From Actinomycetota bacterium (GTDB lineage: Bacteria; Actinomycetota; Acidimicrobiia; Acidimicrobiales; JAHWLA01): 32,451 nucleotides of DNA. The notes below the pieces were generated by a model. It did not search any database and had not been told where the DNA came from. It saw only the letters and a list, made by a program, of their open reading frames with translations. The stretch spans positions 1 to 32,451 of the forward strand of contig JAHWLA010000004.1 of NCBI GenBank assembly GCA_019347595.1, read 5' to 3'. Positions 7,115 to 15,000 of this stretch are shown here, one piece after another (within the stretch, counting starts at the first letter, position 1; the number at the start of each line of letters is the position of its first letter). The position numbers were made by a program, and so were the translations under genes.

Positions 7115-7163
7115 CGTCCCGAGTACATAGCGTGCGGATTCCGGACGCTATGTACTCGGGACG
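7115..7163. terminator. 19-bp perfect hairpin, likely terminator
   Basis: Arm 7115-7133 is perfectly complementary to 7145-7163 with an 11-base loop. It starts 9 bases after the coiled-coil gene stop and ends 25 bases before the -10 box of the next gene. No U-tract follows. Confidence 0.6.
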
Positions 7164-7188
7164 TGGTGGGGTCGGGCGTGCGGCTTCG

Positions 7189-7194
7189 TACAAT
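7189..7194 (+). promoter_or_regulatory. -10 box TACAAT for DUF177-rpmF (leaderless)
   Basis: TACAAT is a near-consensus -10 placed 7 nt before GTG 7202, so transcription would begin at the start codon. The -35 region is G-rich and gives no clear hexamer. Confidence 0.6.
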
Positions 7195-7201
7195 CGATGG
7201 C

Positions 7202-7714
7202 GTGCCCCCCCGCCCCTTCCTGGTGAGCGTGACCGCGCTGCGTCGATCGCCGGCCGCCACCGTGCAGCACGAGCGCCGCTGCGGTCCCCTCGACGGCCTA
7301 GCCGTCACGTCGACCCGCGTCCCCTCGGGCGCCGAGGTGTGCGTCGACGTCGACCTGGAGGCGGTCCACGGCGGGGTCATGGCGCACGGAACCGTCAGCG
7401 CCCCGTGGGAAGGCGAGTGCCGCCGGTGCCTGGGGACGGCGCTCGGGACGCTGGAGACCGAGGTCCGTGAGCTGTTCGAACCGAACAGCGCCGACGACGA
7501 CACGTACCGCCTCCGCGGCGAGCAACTCGACTTGGAGCCGCTGGCGCGCGACGCTGTCCTGCTGGAACTTCCCCAGGCGCCCCTCTGTGCGGAGGCGTGC
7601 CAGGGGCTGTGTCCCACGTGCGGCGCCAACCTCAACGAGGGTGAGTGCTCGTGCGAGGCGCAGCCAACCGACCCGCGTTGGGCAGCGCTCGACGCGCTTC
7701 GCCACGAGACATAG
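7202..7714 (+). CDS. DUF177 (YceD-like) protein
   Basis: A 170-residue member of the YceD/DUF177 family, found almost universally next to rpmF and linked to 23S rRNA accumulation or ribosome assembly. The conserved CRRC (Cys73, Cys76) after the beta-rich N-terminal half is present. The C-terminal cysteine cluster is CQGLCPTCGANLNEG followed by CSC, which probably binds zinc. The start is the GTG giving MPPRPFLVSVTALRR, chosen because it lies 7 nt downstream of a strong -10 box; an earlier GTG at 7163 would precede that box. rpmF follows after 15 bases. Confidence 0.93.
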   Translation: MPPRPFLVSVTALRRSPAATVQHERRCGPLDGLAVTSTRVPSGAEVCVDVDLEAVHGGVMAHGTVSAPWEGECRRCLGTALGTLETEVRELFEPNSADDDTYRLRGEQLDLEPLARDAVLLELPQAPLCAEACQGLCPTCGANLNEGECSCEAQPTDPRWAALDALRHET

Positions 7715-7729
7715 AGAGAGCGACCGACG

Positions 7730-7909
7730 ATGGCCGTCCCCAAGAAGAAGACCTCGAAGGCCAAGAGCCGTAGCCGCCGGGCCAGCAACTGGACGCTCGC
7801 CGTCCCGGCGCGGAGCGTCTGCCCGCAGTGCCGCCACGCCAAGCTTCCCCACGTCGTCTGCCCCAACTGCGGGTGGTACGGCGGTCGCCAGGCCATCGAC
7901 GTCGGCTAG
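7730..7909 (+). CDS. rpmF: 50S ribosomal protein bL32
   Basis: A 59-residue ribosomal protein beginning MAVPKKKTSKAKSRSRR, the classic basic bL32 N-terminus. A zinc ribbon follows (CPQC and CPNC), so this is the zinc-containing C+ form rather than the zinc-independent paralogue. It sits between DUF177 and plsX, the common bacterial order. The RBS is weak (AGAGAG), and coupling to DUF177 is probable. Confidence 0.97.
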   Translation: MAVPKKKTSKAKSRSRRASNWTLAVPARSVCPQCRHAKLPHVVCPNCGWYGGRQAIDVG

Positions 7910-7922
7910 TTGTGAACGGGTG

Positions 7923-7947
7923 GCTCTTCGCCTGACGGTTCAGCGCG
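7923..7947. repeat. Solo copy of the repeat-head sequence found before smc
   Basis: GCTCTTCGCCTGACGGTTCA plus GCGCG matches 23 of 25 bases of the head of each 87-bp repeat at 11773-11946. It fills most of the rpmF-plsX gap and ends one base before the plsX GTG. The hairpin half of the longer repeat is missing here. Confidence 0.6.
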
Positions 7948-7948
7948 G

Positions 7949-8935
7949 GTGACCACCATCCTCCCCATCGCGGTCGACGCCATGGGCGGTGACCGTGCGC
8001 CCGGTGAGGTCGTCGCCGGCGCCCGTCAGGCGGCCGACGAACTCGGCGTTCCCGTTGTCCTCGTCGGCGACCCGGGCGTCATCGGCGATGCGGCGGGCCT
8101 GGAGGTGTTCCCCGCCTCCGAGGTGATCGGCATGCACGACGACCCCGGCGCGGGTGTCCGCCGCAAGAAGGACTCGTCGCTCGTGCGCGCCGCCGAGGCG
8201 GTTCGCGACGGCCGGGCCTCCGCCATGGTGAGCGCGGGCAACACCGGCGCCACCATGGGCAGCGCCCTGTTGCGCATGGGACGGCTGCCCGGCGTGAGCC
8301 GCCCCGCCATCGCCACGCCCATCCCCGTGCCCGGCTCGACGCCCACCGTCCTGCTCGACGCCGGCGCCAACGCCGACTGCAAGCCGGAGTGGTTGGTGCA
8401 GTTCGCCCAGATGGGGGCCGTGTTCGCCACCGAGCGCTACGGCCTGGAGAAGCCCCGCGTCGGGCTGCTGTCCATCGGCGAGGAGGAGACCAAGGGCAAC
8501 GCGCTGGTGAAGGAGACGCACGCACTCCTGGCGGCCGGGGTGCCGGGCGTGGAGTTCGTCGGCAACGTCGAAGGACGCGACATCCTCACCGACGACATCG
8601 ATGTGGTGGTCACCGACGGTTTCACCGGCAACGTCACGCTCAAGACGCTCGAAGGGGCGATGAAGTTCATGCGCGACGCGGTGTTCGGGGCCATGGTGTC
8701 GACCGATGAGGCAGTGAAAGCGTCCGAGGTGCTGCTTCCTATCCTGCTCCCGCTGGCCGAGGAGATGGACCCCGACAGCCACGGCGGCGCCGCCCTGCTC
8801 GGCGTCGACGGCGTGTGCATCATCAGCCACGGCTCGTCGTCGGCCAAGGCCATCGTGAACGCCGTGCGGGTCGCTCGCGACATGGTCGAACAGCGTCTCG
8901 CCGAGCGGCTGGCCGAGGCGGTCGCCCCCGCCTGA
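7949..8935 (+). CDS. plsX: Phosphate acyltransferase PlsX
   Basis: A 328-residue enzyme that converts acyl-ACP to acyl-phosphate for phosphatidic acid synthesis, acting peripherally at the membrane. Family landmarks are IAVDAMGGDRAPGEVV at the N-terminus, SAGNTGATMGSALLRMG, LLDAGANADCKPEWLVQFA, LLSIGEEETKGN and VVTDGFTGNVTLKTLEG. The C-terminal LLGVDGVCIISHGSS is also typical. Length is normal. It starts at GTG 40 bases after rpmF. In many bacteria plsX is cotranscribed with fab genes; here acpP and rnc follow after an exported-protein gene with its own promoter. Confidence 0.97.
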   Translation: MTTILPIAVDAMGGDRAPGEVVAGARQAADELGVPVVLVGDPGVIGDAAGLEVFPASEVIGMHDDPGAGVRRKKDSSLVRAAEAVRDGRASAMVSAGNTGATMGSALLRMGRLPGVSRPAIATPIPVPGSTPTVLLDAGANADCKPEWLVQFAQMGAVFATERYGLEKPRVGLLSIGEEETKGNALVKETHALLAAGVPGVEFVGNVEGRDILTDDIDVVVTDGFTGNVTLKTLEGAMKFMRDAVFGAMVSTDEAVKASEVLLPILLPLAEEMDPDSHGGAALLGVDGVCIISHGSSSAKAIVNAVRVARDMVEQRLAERLAEAVAPA

Positions 8936-8943
8936 TCGGCCCG

Positions 8944-8949
8944 TACACT
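8944..8949 (+). promoter_or_regulatory. -10 box TACACT for the LppX-like gene (leaderless)
   Basis: TACACT is placed 7 nt before ATG 8957, immediately after the plsX stop. No SD precedes the ATG, which supports a leaderless start. Confidence 0.6.
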
Positions 8950-8956
8950 CCGGGCC

Positions 8957-9742
8957 ATGCACGCCACGGAGGTACGGGGGGACCGGCGGGTTCGGTTGTC
9001 GGCGTTGGCGACGGCGTTCCTCTTTGTCTTCTCCGCGCTCGGCCTGGTGACGCACGACGCGGGCGATCCCGACGCCGAGTTGGTGGCGGGGGCGGCCGAG
9101 GCCACCGCCCGTACCGGCGCGGCGAAGGTCAGTTTCACCGTGGAAGTCGAGGCGGACGCCGCCACCTTCACCACCAGAGGCGACGGTGTGGTGGACCTGG
9201 CAGGCAACCGTGCCGCACTCGCCATCACCGTGGCCGATCGGGAGCCGGTGGACGTCGTCCTCGTGGGCGACCAGGCGTATCACCACGTCGGCCCCGGTGC
9301 GCCCAAGCCGTGGATCGCCATGCCGCCGCCGCCCATGACTGCGCCGTTCCTGGGAGCGGCCGGGCCGGGCGGCCATGCGCTGGCGGCGTTGGCACTGCTG
9401 GAGGACGCCGATGCGCTGCGCGGGATGCGACGGGCCGGTGTCGACGAGGTGGGCGGCGTGCGCACCGACAAGTACGTCGGCAGCCTCGACGCCGACGTCA
9501 TGGGGACGGGGGCCGAGGCGCCTGCGGGCGGGCGCCCGCTCCAGGCCCTGCGGTTCCTGCCCTCGTCGCTGGAGGTGTGGGTGTCAGACGACGGCCTGAT
9601 CCGGCGCTATCGCACAGTGGTGGTGGCGAGCGTGGACGAGACTGCCTTCCGCATGCACGTCTCCGTGGAGCTGGACGAGTTCGGCGTCCCCGTGCGGATC
9701 GAGGCGCCCCCCGCCGATGAGGTGCAGCAGCCGGCGGCGTGA
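8957..9742 (+). CDS. Exported LppX/LprG-like protein without lipobox
   Basis: A 261-residue protein with a basic N-terminus and one hydrophobic segment (about residues 14-31, LSALATAFLFVFSALGLV), then a secreted domain. Its features (VSFTVEVEADAATFTTRGDGVVDLAGN, VVLVGDQAYHHVG, and late RRYRTVVVASVDE) recall the LppX/LprAFG fold, which carries lipids across the mycobacterial periplasm. Unlike those lipoproteins it has no Cys after the signal segment, so it should be either signal-anchored or released. Placement between plsX and acpP is suggestive of a lipid role but proves nothing. Fold assignment is by sequence feel and needs a profile search. Confidence 0.6.
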   Translation: MHATEVRGDRRVRLSALATAFLFVFSALGLVTHDAGDPDAELVAGAAEATARTGAAKVSFTVEVEADAATFTTRGDGVVDLAGNRAALAITVADREPVDVVLVGDQAYHHVGPGAPKPWIAMPPPPMTAPFLGAAGPGGHALAALALLEDADALRGMRRAGVDEVGGVRTDKYVGSLDADVMGTGAEAPAGGRPLQALRFLPSSLEVWVSDDGLIRRYRTVVVASVDETAFRMHVSVELDEFGVPVRIEAPPADEVQQPAA

Positions 9743-9783
9743 GGCGGCCTGCTCGTTCACAAGCGCACGAACTCCGCCCGCCG

Positions 9784-9789
9784 TACCAT
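9784..9789 (+). promoter_or_regulatory. -10 box TACCAT for acpP-rnc-mutM
   Basis: TACCAT lies 36 nt before the acpP GTG. Unlike the leaderless genes, this start has a good SD, GAGGAG at 9815-9820, with a 5-nt spacer, so a leadered mRNA is expected. Confidence 0.4.
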
Positions 9790-9825
9790 GTCGGCCGCAC
9801 ACGTCCCCCCGTGCGAGGAGCAGCA

Positions 9826-10122
9826 GTGCCCGCAGAAACCCATGTGGAGCGTGGCCCGATGGACCGCACGCAGGTCTTCGAGCTCATCCGTGACCGCTTG
9901 GCCGACATCCTGGAGATCGAGCCGGGTAAGATCAGTGAAGGCGCGTCGTTCTCCGACGACCTCGGCGCCGACTCCCTGGCCCTCATCGAGCTGGTCGAGG
10001 CGCTGGAGGAGGAGCTGGGCGAGCGCAGCGTCGGCTTCCGAATCGACGACGAGGACCTCGAGGACCTGAAGACGGTCCGCGACGCGGTCGACTACGTCGT
10101 CGCCAAGCTCGAGGCGTCCTGA
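9826..10122 (+). CDS. acpP: Acyl carrier protein
   Basis: An acidic carrier of about 98 residues. The 4'-phosphopantetheine attachment Ser is in DDLGADSLALIELVEALEEE, followed by the acidic recognition helix that binds fatty-acid synthases. The C-terminal region KTVRDAVDYVVAKLE is typical. The start is the GTG with SD GAGGAG five bases upstream, which adds a short extension (MPAETHVERGP) before the core MDRTQVFELIRDRL. An ATG at 9859 would give a standard 87-residue ACP, so the N-terminus is not fully certain. Adjacent plsX and rnc form the usual plsX-acpP-rnc neighbourhood. Confidence 0.95.
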   Translation: MPAETHVERGPMDRTQVFELIRDRLADILEIEPGKISEGASFSDDLGADSLALIELVEALEEELGERSVGFRIDDEDLEDLKTVRDAVDYVVAKLEAS

Positions 10123-10139
10123 GCGCGAACCGGGGCGAC

Positions 10140-10940
10140 GTGCCGGAGAGCAGCGAACGGGCCGAGCTCGACGCGCTCGCCGAGCGCATCGGCTATCGAT
10201 TCGACGATCGCGTCCTGCTCGCCCGCGCCATGGCCCACCGGTCGTGGTGCGCGGAGACGAGCGGCGAGGACCCCAACGAGCGGTTGGAGTTCCTGGGCGA
10301 CGCCGTGCTCGGCCTGGTCGTGACCGACCACGTGTACCGCACCTACCCCGACCTCCCCGAGGGCGAGCTGGCCAAGGTGCGCGCCTCGGTCGTGAACTCG
10401 GCCTCGTTGGCCGAAGTGGCCGCCGAGCTGCGCCTGGGTGACGCCCTCCTGCTGGGCAAGGGCGAGGACCTCTCCGGGGGGCGGGAGAAGCCGTCGATCC
10501 TGGCCGACGCCATGGAGGCCGTCATCGGCGCCGTCTACATCGACGGCGGCTGGGACGCCGCCGAGGGGCTGGTCATGCGCCTGGTCGGCGAGCGCATCGC
10601 CGAGGCGGCGGTCGGCCCCGGCGGGCAGGACTACAAGACCCGGCTCCAGGAGCTGGGCGCCCGTCGCTACGACCAGCTCCCGCGCTACGACGTGCTCGAC
10701 GAAGGGCCCGACCACGCCAAACGCTTCTTCGCCACCGTGCACCTGGGCAACCGGGCGTGCGGCGAGGGGGAGGGGCGGTCCAAGAAGCAGGCCGAACAGG
10801 CGGCCGCCCGGGTGGCGTGGGAGCGATTGCAGGCCGAGGCGGCCGAGACCCGCGATGGCACGGCGGCGGCGGCCGCCACCATTGCGCTCGTCGAGGGCGA
10901 CGAGGACGAGGCGGCCGGGGAGGCAGTGGCCGGTGCCTGA
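10140..10940 (+). CDS. rnc: Ribonuclease III
   Basis: A 266-residue double-strand-specific endoribonuclease for rRNA and mRNA processing. The signature NERLEFLGDAVL (residues 46-57) supplies Glu50 and Asp54. LADAMEAVIGAVYIDGG supplies Asp123 and Glu126, completing the two-metal site. A C-terminal dsRNA-binding domain (about 160-236) contains YKTRLQELGARR and GRSKKQAEQAAARVAWERL. An Ala/Glu-rich tail of about 30 residues follows. The GTG start is 17 bases after acpP. The stop overlaps the mutM start. Confidence 0.97.
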   Translation: MPESSERAELDALAERIGYRFDDRVLLARAMAHRSWCAETSGEDPNERLEFLGDAVLGLVVTDHVYRTYPDLPEGELAKVRASVVNSASLAEVAAELRLGDALLLGKGEDLSGGREKPSILADAMEAVIGAVYIDGGWDAAEGLVMRLVGERIAEAAVGPGGQDYKTRLQELGARRYDQLPRYDVLDEGPDHAKRFFATVHLGNRACGEGEGRSKKQAEQAAARVAWERLQAEAAETRDGTAAAAATIALVEGDEDEAAGEAVAGA

Positions 10941-11772
10941 GCTTCCCGAAGTCGAGACCATCCGACGCGACCTCGACCGCGAGGTCGTGGGCAAGCGCAT
11001 CAAGCAGGTGGAGGCGACGGGCACGCGCACCATCCGCAGGCACAAGTCCAAGAAGGACTTCGTGGCCAAGCTGGAGGGTCGCAAGATCACCGGCATCGTC
11101 CGCCGGGGCAAGAACCTGCTCATCAAGCTCGACGGCGGCGACGTCCTCGTCATCCACCTGGGCATGAGCGGGCAGCTCCTGCGGGCCAAGGGCCCCAAGG
11201 AACCGCTGGCCAAGCACACCCACGTCGTCATCACGTTCACCCAGGGCGGGCAGCTCCGCTACATCGATCCCCGCACCTTCGGCGAGCTGTTCGTCACGGC
11301 GCTCGACGGGGTGGAGGCGGCCGTGCCCGAGCTGGCCCACCTCGGCTTCGACCCCCTCGACGACGTCATGTCGTGGAACGCCTTTGGGGCGAGGCTCACG
11401 GCCCGCAAGGCCAAGCTCAAGGCGCTGCTGATGGACCAGAAGTTCATCGCCGGCATCGGCAACATGTACGCGGATGAGATCCTGTGGGCGGCCGGGCTGC
11501 GACCGGACCGCACATCGGAGAGCCTGTCGTCGCAGGAGGTGCGGCGGCTGTACCGGGCCATGGTGGAGACCCTGCAGGACGCCATCAAGCACCGGGGCTC
11601 GTCGCTGGCCGACGAGCAGTACCGCGACCTGTTCGGCGAGGTCGGCGGGTACCAGGGCGAGCACAAGGTCTACGACATGGAGGGCAAGCCCTGTCGTCGG
11701 TGCCGCACGCCGATCGTGCGCACCAAGGCGGCGGGCCGGTCCACGTTCTTCTGCCAGCAGTGCCAGGTTTGA
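10933..11772 (+). CDS. mutM: Formamidopyrimidine-DNA glycosylase (Fpg)
   Basis: A 279-residue bifunctional glycosylase/AP lyase that removes 8-oxoguanine and FapyG. The N-terminal PELPEVETI gives the catalytic Pro (after Met removal) and Glu3, and Lys60 in RRGKNLL is the conserved phosphate-contacting lysine. The H2TH region includes FIAGIGNMYADEILW. The C-terminal zinc finger is complete: Cys254, Cys257, Cys274 and Cys277, with Arg269 in AGRSTFFC. The GTG start overlaps the rnc stop by 8 bases. The rnc-mutM-smc order is common in actinobacteria. Confidence 0.97.
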   Translation: MPELPEVETIRRDLDREVVGKRIKQVEATGTRTIRRHKSKKDFVAKLEGRKITGIVRRGKNLLIKLDGGDVLVIHLGMSGQLLRAKGPKEPLAKHTHVVITFTQGGQLRYIDPRTFGELFVTALDGVEAAVPELAHLGFDPLDDVMSWNAFGARLTARKAKLKALLMDQKFIAGIGNMYADEILWAAGLRPDRTSESLSSQEVRRLYRAMVETLQDAIKHRGSSLADEQYRDLFGEVGGYQGEHKVYDMEGKPCRRCRTPIVRTKAAGRSTFFCQQCQV

Positions 11773-11859
11773 TTGCTCTTCGCCTGACGGCTCATCGCGA
11801 TGCCGGCGGGGGCCCCAACCCCGCCGGCGCGCCGGGCCTCCACGGCAGTGCCGGCTCCG
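11773..11859. repeat. 87-bp tandem repeat, copy 1
   Basis: Begins directly after the mutM stop. The head GCTCTTCGCCTGACGGCTCA is followed by a 10-bp perfect stem, GCCGGCGGGG with CCCCGCCGGC, and a GC-rich tail. It differs from copy 2 at two bases. The stem-loop could terminate mutM transcription. Confidence 0.85.
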
Positions 11860-11946
11860 TTGCTCTTCGCCTGACGGCTCATCGCGATGCCGGCGGGGAC
11901 CCCAACCCCGCCGGCGCGCCGGGCCTCCGCGGCAGTGCCGGCTCCG
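11860..11946. repeat. 87-bp tandem repeat, copy 2
   Basis: A second full unit joined head-to-tail to copy 1, 85 of 87 bases identical, with the same 10-bp stem-loop. A 12-base partial third unit (TTGCTCTTCGCC) follows at 11947-11958 and then diverges. High identity points to recent duplication. Confidence 0.85.
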
Positions 11947-11963
11947 TTGCTCTTCGCCGCAAC

Positions 11964-12022
11964 CCTCGAACTTGCGTACGAATCGCGCCGCGATCCGACG
12001 CGATCCGTACACAGGTTCGAGG
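11964..12022. repeat. Large imperfect palindrome upstream of smc
   Basis: Arms 11964-11987 and 11999-12022 match at 21 of 24 positions, with an 11-base centre. The centre region also carries two direct copies of CGCGATCCG. It ends 27 bases before the smc -10 box. It could be a terminator-like hairpin or a protein-binding site. Confidence 0.55.
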
Positions 12023-12048
12023 TGCGCGCGCGGCCTCGGGCACGTCGG

Positions 12049-12054
12049 TACCCT
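12049..12054 (+). promoter_or_regulatory. -10 box TACCCT for smc (leaderless)
   Basis: TACCCT lies 8 nt before the smc GTG, with no SD between. Together with the terminator-like repeats upstream, this suggests smc begins its own transcript. Confidence 0.45.
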
Positions 12055-12062
12055 GAGTCGCG

Positions 12063-15000
12063 GTGTTCCTGAAGTCGCTCACCCTCAAGGGGTTCAAGTC
12101 CTTCGCGGACGCCACGTCGCTGGAGTTCGAGCCCGGCATCACCGTGGTCGTCGGCCCCAACGGCAGCGGCAAGTCGAACATCGTCGACGCCGTGGCGTGG
12201 GTGCTCGGCGCTCAGGGCCCCCGCACCGTGCGCTCGCAGAAGATGGAGGACGTCATCTTCGCGGGCTCGGCCAAGCGCCCCGCCCTGGGCCGGGCCGAAG
12301 TCGGCCTCACCATCGACAACTCCGGCGGCCTCCTGCCCATCGAGTTCTCCGAGGTGACGATCACCCGCACGCTGTTTCGCAGCGGCGACAGCGAGTACGC
12401 CATCAACGGCGTGCCGTGCCGCCTGCTCGACATCCAGGAGCTGCTCTCGGACAGCGGCGTGGGCCGCCAGCAGCACGTCATCGTCTCCCAGGGGCAGCTC
12501 GCTCAGATCCTCGACTCCCGGCCCGAGGACCGGCGGCTGGTCATCGAGGAAGCGGCGGGGGTGCTCAAGTACCGCCGCCGCCGGGAGAAAGCCCAGCGCC
12601 GCCTGGAGGCCACCGAGGGGAACCTGCTCCGCCTCCAGGACCTGCTCCGTGAGGTCCGCCGCCAGCTCCGCCCGCTCGAGCGCCAGGCCGACGCCGCCCG
12701 GCGCCACGGCTCGTTGGTGGAAGAGCTGCACGGCATCCGCCTGTTCCTCGCCGGCCGCGAGATCACCACGCTGACCACCCGGCTGGAGTCGGGGTCGCGG
12801 TCCAAGGCCGAATTGGCGAGAGCCGAAGCCGAGGTGCGCCAGGCCCTGGCCCGACTCGACGCCGACGTGGCCGTCGCCGAAGCGGGCGTCTCCTCCCAGG
12901 GCACAGACGACCTCGGCGACTCGCTGCTCCGCTTCGAAGGGTTGCGCGAGAAGGCACGGGGCATGTCCGCCGTGCTGGCCGAGCGCCACCGGTCGCTGCA
13001 GCGGGAGCTGGCCGCGTCGGTCGACGAGGGCGTCATCGCCTCGCTGGAATCCGACGCCGCCCACCTGGCCGCCCAGTTGCAGTCGGTGGAGACGGAGGCC
13101 GAGGCGCTGGTCCCGCAACACGAGGACCTGGCCGCCGCCGAGGCGTCGCTGCACGGTGAACGGACGACGTTCGACGAGGAGTGGGGCGACGAGAGCGCGC
13201 CCCCGGTCAGCAGCGAGGCCGCCCAGGTGCGCGGCGAGCTCACGGCGTTGCGGTCGGCCGCCCAGCGGGGCCGGGCCGAGGTCGGACGCATGGAGGCCCG
13301 CCTGGCGGCGTTGCAGCAGAAGGCGGAACGTCTCGACGCGGAGGTCGCCCGTCGGCGCGCCGAGGTGGCCGAGGCCGACGCCGCCGAACAGCCGCTGGTG
13401 GCTGCCCTCGAGGCAGGCGAGTCGGCTCGCGCCGCGGCGGAAGCGGCAATGGCCGAGGCCGACGAGTCGCTGCGGGCCGTCGAGCAGGAGCGCCAGACGT
13501 GGGCAGCCCGTGCCGAGGCGCTGGCGTTGGCGCTCGACGAGGCGCGTGCCCGTGCGGGTGCAGAACGGCTGGCCGACGTGCCCGGCGTGGTCGGCACCCT
13601 GTTGGAACTGGTCGAGGTCGACGAGGGCTGGGAGGCAGCTTTCGAGGCCGCCGCGGGCGAGGCCATCGCCGCCGTGGTGGTCGACGGCGTGGAAACGGCA
13701 CGCGCCGCGCTGACGCATCTGCGCGACGGCAACGCGGGCGGCGCCGTGCTGGCGCTCGATGCGGTCGGCTTCCCCGCCTCGCTGGCGCTCGACGCCGCCG
13801 CCGTCGGCGGCGAGCCGGTGCGCTCGCATGTGCGGTCGCGGCTGCCGTCGGTCGACCGGTTGCTCGACACGCTGCTCGGCCACGCCGTCGTCGTCGACGG
13901 CGGGTGGGAACGGGCGCTCGACCTGGCGCTCCAGCACCCGGGCCTGGTGGCCGTCACCCGCGACGGCGACCGCTTCGCCGCCACCGGCTGGCGGGCGGGC
14001 TCGGGCGGGAGCGGCGCCACCGGCGCGGCGTTGGACGAGGCACGAGCGCGGGCCGAGGAGGCGGTCACCCGGGTGGCCGCCGCCCGCGACCACGTGGCCG
14101 CCTGCCGTTCGGCATTGTCCGCGGCGCGGGCCACCGAGGCGGATCTGGCCAAGCAGCTCGACGCCAACGACTCCCGGCTCACCGCCGCGGGCGACGCCTT
14201 GCAGCGGCTGGAGACGGAGCGGCGCGACGTCGCCGTGGAGCAGGAGACCGTCGAGGCCCACCTGGGCGAGCTGTCCGAGCGGGTGGTGCGCGAGGAGGCC
14301 CGGGTGGCGGAGCTCGACGCCATGCTCCCCGCGCTGGAAGCCGAGGAGGCGGCAGGCGCGGAGCGGGTCATGGCCATGCGGGCGGCCCGGAGCCGGCTGG
14401 AGGAGCGGGTGGCCGCGGTGGCGGCGTTGCGCCGCGACCTCGAAGTGCGGGCCGCCGGCCTGGACGAGCGGCGCACGCTCCTGTCGCGTCGGCTGGCCGA
14501 GGTCGAAGAACGCCTCCATCGCAACGTCAGCGAGCGGGAAGCGGCCGCCGCCCGTCGCGAAGGGCTGGAGACGCGGGCCGTCGCCACCGCCCGGTTGTCG
14601 GCGGTGGTGGCCGACCGGTTGGCCGCCGTCGAGGGCGCCTTGGCGGGCCTGCACGAGCAGCGCCGGCAGCACAACGAGAAGATGCGCGCCGCCCTCGATC
14701 GGCTCGAGCAGTTGCGCCGTGAGCGTTCGACGGCGGAGCGGCAGTTGGCCGAACTGCGGGAGCGGGCGCAGCGGGGCGAGCTGGAGGAGGCCGAGGTTCG
14801 CCTGCGGCTGGAGTCCGCCGTCGAGGCCTTGCGGCGCGATTTCGACTGCGAGCCGGAGTCGGCGGCCAAGGCCGAATGCCCGGCGCTGCCCGAGGGCGTC
14901 TCGGCGTCGGCCCGGGTGCGCGAGCTCGAGCGGGAGCTGCGGCTCATGGGGCCGATCAACCCGCTGGCGCTGGAGGAGTTCACGGCCCTTCAGGAGCGCA

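Noticed and set aside
7115-7163. tRNA or structured small RNA
   Set aside because: A simple single stem-loop with no cloverleaf, T-loop or anticodon features; position fits a terminator.
11773-11958. CRISPR array or coding tandem repeat
   Set aside because: Only two units joined directly without spacers. The repeated peptide it would encode (EEQRSRHCRGG-like) is a translation artefact of a hairpin-containing intergenic repeat.
11964-12022. parS centromere-like site near smc
   Set aside because: The arms do not contain the parS core or anything close to it.
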